From Gossypium raimondii (Eukaryota; Streptophyta; Magnoliopsida; Malvales; Malvaceae), in contig NC_068569.1 of the NCBI RefSeq assembly GCF_025698545.1, forward strand, positions 10,974,001 through 11,038,000: DNA of 64,000 nucleotides, given 5' to 3'. The notes under the pieces are model-generated. The model saw only the letters and a list, made by a program, of their open reading frames with translations. It had not been told where the DNA came from and searched no databases. The position numbers and the translations under genes are program-made. The first letter of the stretch is position 1; every line of letters starts with the position of its first letter. Below, in pieces: positions 62,334 to 64,000 of the stretch.

Positions 62334-63839
62334 TCGTGCTTACACGCGTCCTTTGTTGTGTGATACCGTGACGTGATGCTCTGACGCTGCCACGTAACCT
62401 GCATATCATTTTGTATTTGATTAATGTATTCTTTTGGGTGAATGGGTTGATCCACTTCCTTATTTGGGCTTCTCTTTTATTTAATCCAAGATTAGGGCCC
62501 AAAATAAATAAGCCCAAATCCGGAAAGTAACAAAATCTTTAGTCCTCTCTAAAAAAAAAATGAAAAACTTGGAGGAAAAAGTTAATATATTAATGAACAA
62601 ATAATTAGGTGCTTATTCTTCTTTCTTTTACTTGATTTTGTGAATTCCCCCTGGGAAGGTTTTTAACCGAGAATATATTCGTTTTGGCTTGAATGATTAA
62701 AAAAGTAAGGTAAGAATGATTAGTAAAAGTGCACATGACGTAAATCAGTGATATGATCTTCAAATATATTTGTTGAAAAAAGCACATGATGGATGGATGG
62801 ATCCAAATGCTGAATCTTGTTAGAGATTTCCAACCCCAAATACGTGCCATGCAAAATTCTACCCTATGGCCTATATAATATAGGCAGGCAAGGTACTGCA
62901 TCAATCTTTTTTAGAAATTATATTACTGGACTGGACCACTATTCTCCCACAATCGGGGGGGACCGCTAAGTTATATTTCGGACTAATTAAGATTTGTTGT
63001 ATTACTCTCAATTTACTGCATTTTCCCTTTTAATTATAAATACTAATATGAAATTTATTAAAGAAACAGAAGTGAAATTATAATTTACTTTCTCATTTGT
63101 TTTTGTTCACTAAAACTTGTGCGGTAAGGTGATAAATGAAGAAGAGGCTGGCAGCTGGTATTTCGACATTGTGATTTGACGCTGTCTGAGGGCTCCATTC
63201 ATTCATCAAACACTTGCATTAAGCTAACGCCTGAAAACAGATGATGCCACTGCCTCAAGTTGTTACTGACACGTTATTTTTAAATGTTATTTTTGGATAT
63301 ATTTGAAAATACTATATCTTTTAAGAAATGAAAGGTTTTTGAAAATATGGGATTTATGTGCTGACCGCTTACCAACCAACAGATTGTTTTGTAATTAATG
63401 ATAGAACAGAGAAACCACCATTGCCCTACTATGATTCTATCTTCCATTCTTCCCCCTCCCAATTTTATTATCACCTCTACTCCATTTACGTACAAGTTTG
63501 TTTGATAATAATGTTACATCATTATATATCATGTGAATTTTGAGAGTCTTCTTCATCAAGTAGATCCTTTATATGATTCCACCATACAAGTAGTACTAGT
63601 AGTAAGATTTAAGCTAATACCCATTTCTATAATCTGTTTATGTTTTTTTTTTATAATGCGGTATAAATAATAAATTTAAATATTCATTATTCTGTTGAAT
63701 TATTTTCTTATCTTAATCGTATTTAATATTCATGTACAAATAAAATATCTTCATATGCTATTTATTTTGTTATTCTTTTAGTTATGTAAGAGCATTAAAA
63801 CTGTTTTATATTCAAAGCGAGGATGAAACCCTTAATCGC
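62334..63839. other. Intergenic, no gene supported
   Basis: Frames at 62605-62904, 63280-63495 and 63358-63543 lack motifs. A short GATG run (62785-62802) is the only repeat noted. Confidence 0.4.
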
Positions 63840-64000
63840 TGTTAGTGTATAAGGTAAGTTAGGTTGTTAGCAATTTGCTATATAAATTGGTATACTGTTA
63901 ATAGAGTTAGTTAGCAGCAATTAGTCACTCGTTCATGTATATAAGTTCTACTCCATCAAATAATACTAGAATATTCATTCATATCCACTCAGTATTTCAT
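63840..64000 (+). mobile_element. Possible Copia-type LTR start, cut by window end
   Basis: The text from 63840 begins TGTTAGTGTATAAGG and runs through TTAGGTTGTTAGCAATTTG, AGAGTTAGTTAGCAGCAATT to a promoter-like ATGTATATAAGTTC. A TGTTAG opening followed by such TTAGTTAG-rich text and a TATA box is common in plant Copia LTRs. The far end is outside the window, so this cannot be confirmed here. Confidence 0.35.

Overview
This window reads as nuclear DNA of a dicot plant. It is strongly AT-rich (judged by eye, not computed), its genes have plant-type GT-AG introns, and the spaces between genes are filled with small transposon relics. The mix of a plant mobile domain relic, TGTAAC...GTTACA long terminal repeats and the closeness of several proteins to cotton and cocoa types suggest Malvaceae, probably Gossypium. 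That placement is inference from memory, not a database result.

Six protein genes can be rebuilt with closed reading frames. They are: an intronless mitochondrial carrier of the SLC25A44-like type (2635-3690, +); an NF-YA transcription factor subunit of the NF-YA3/8 type (5312-7645, -) with a miR169-type target site 62 bases after its stop codon; a BREVIS RADIX-like protein in five exons (16590-19851, +); an intronless BIG GRAIN 1-like protein (32935-34167, +); a SAC-domain phosphoinositide phosphatase in sixteen exons (52196-60140, +); and a class III small heat shock protein in two exons (61582-62148, -). Exon phases add up without remainder for every multi-exon gene, although the first coding exon of the NF-YA gene could not be placed. 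Two pseudogenes are visible: a plant mobile domain relic at the left edge (1-545, -) and the C-terminal part of a GBF-interacting protein 1-like gene (27240-27907, +).

The rest is mostly transposon sediment. It includes two 592-bp hAT-like elements (one split by a 3.05-kb solo LTR), a GC-rich hAT-like foldback element with an 8-bp target duplication, two Tourist/Harbinger-like MITEs with TAA duplications, two related solo LTRs in opposite orientation, Mutator-like MITEs, and a dispersed SINE-like family with three copies. The right edge may enter a Copia-type LTR.

The genes do not form an operon-like or biosynthetic cluster. They share a neighbourhood but act separately: mitochondrial transport, CCAAT-box transcription, auxin/brassinosteroid-linked growth (BRX and BG1 families), PI(3,5)P2 turnover and heat response. 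I found no evidence of a new multi-gene system. The points most worth checking are the GGRF-to-GGQF change in the NF-YA DNA-binding domain, the miR169 site, the nested transposon stratigraphy and the decayed GIP1-like gene.
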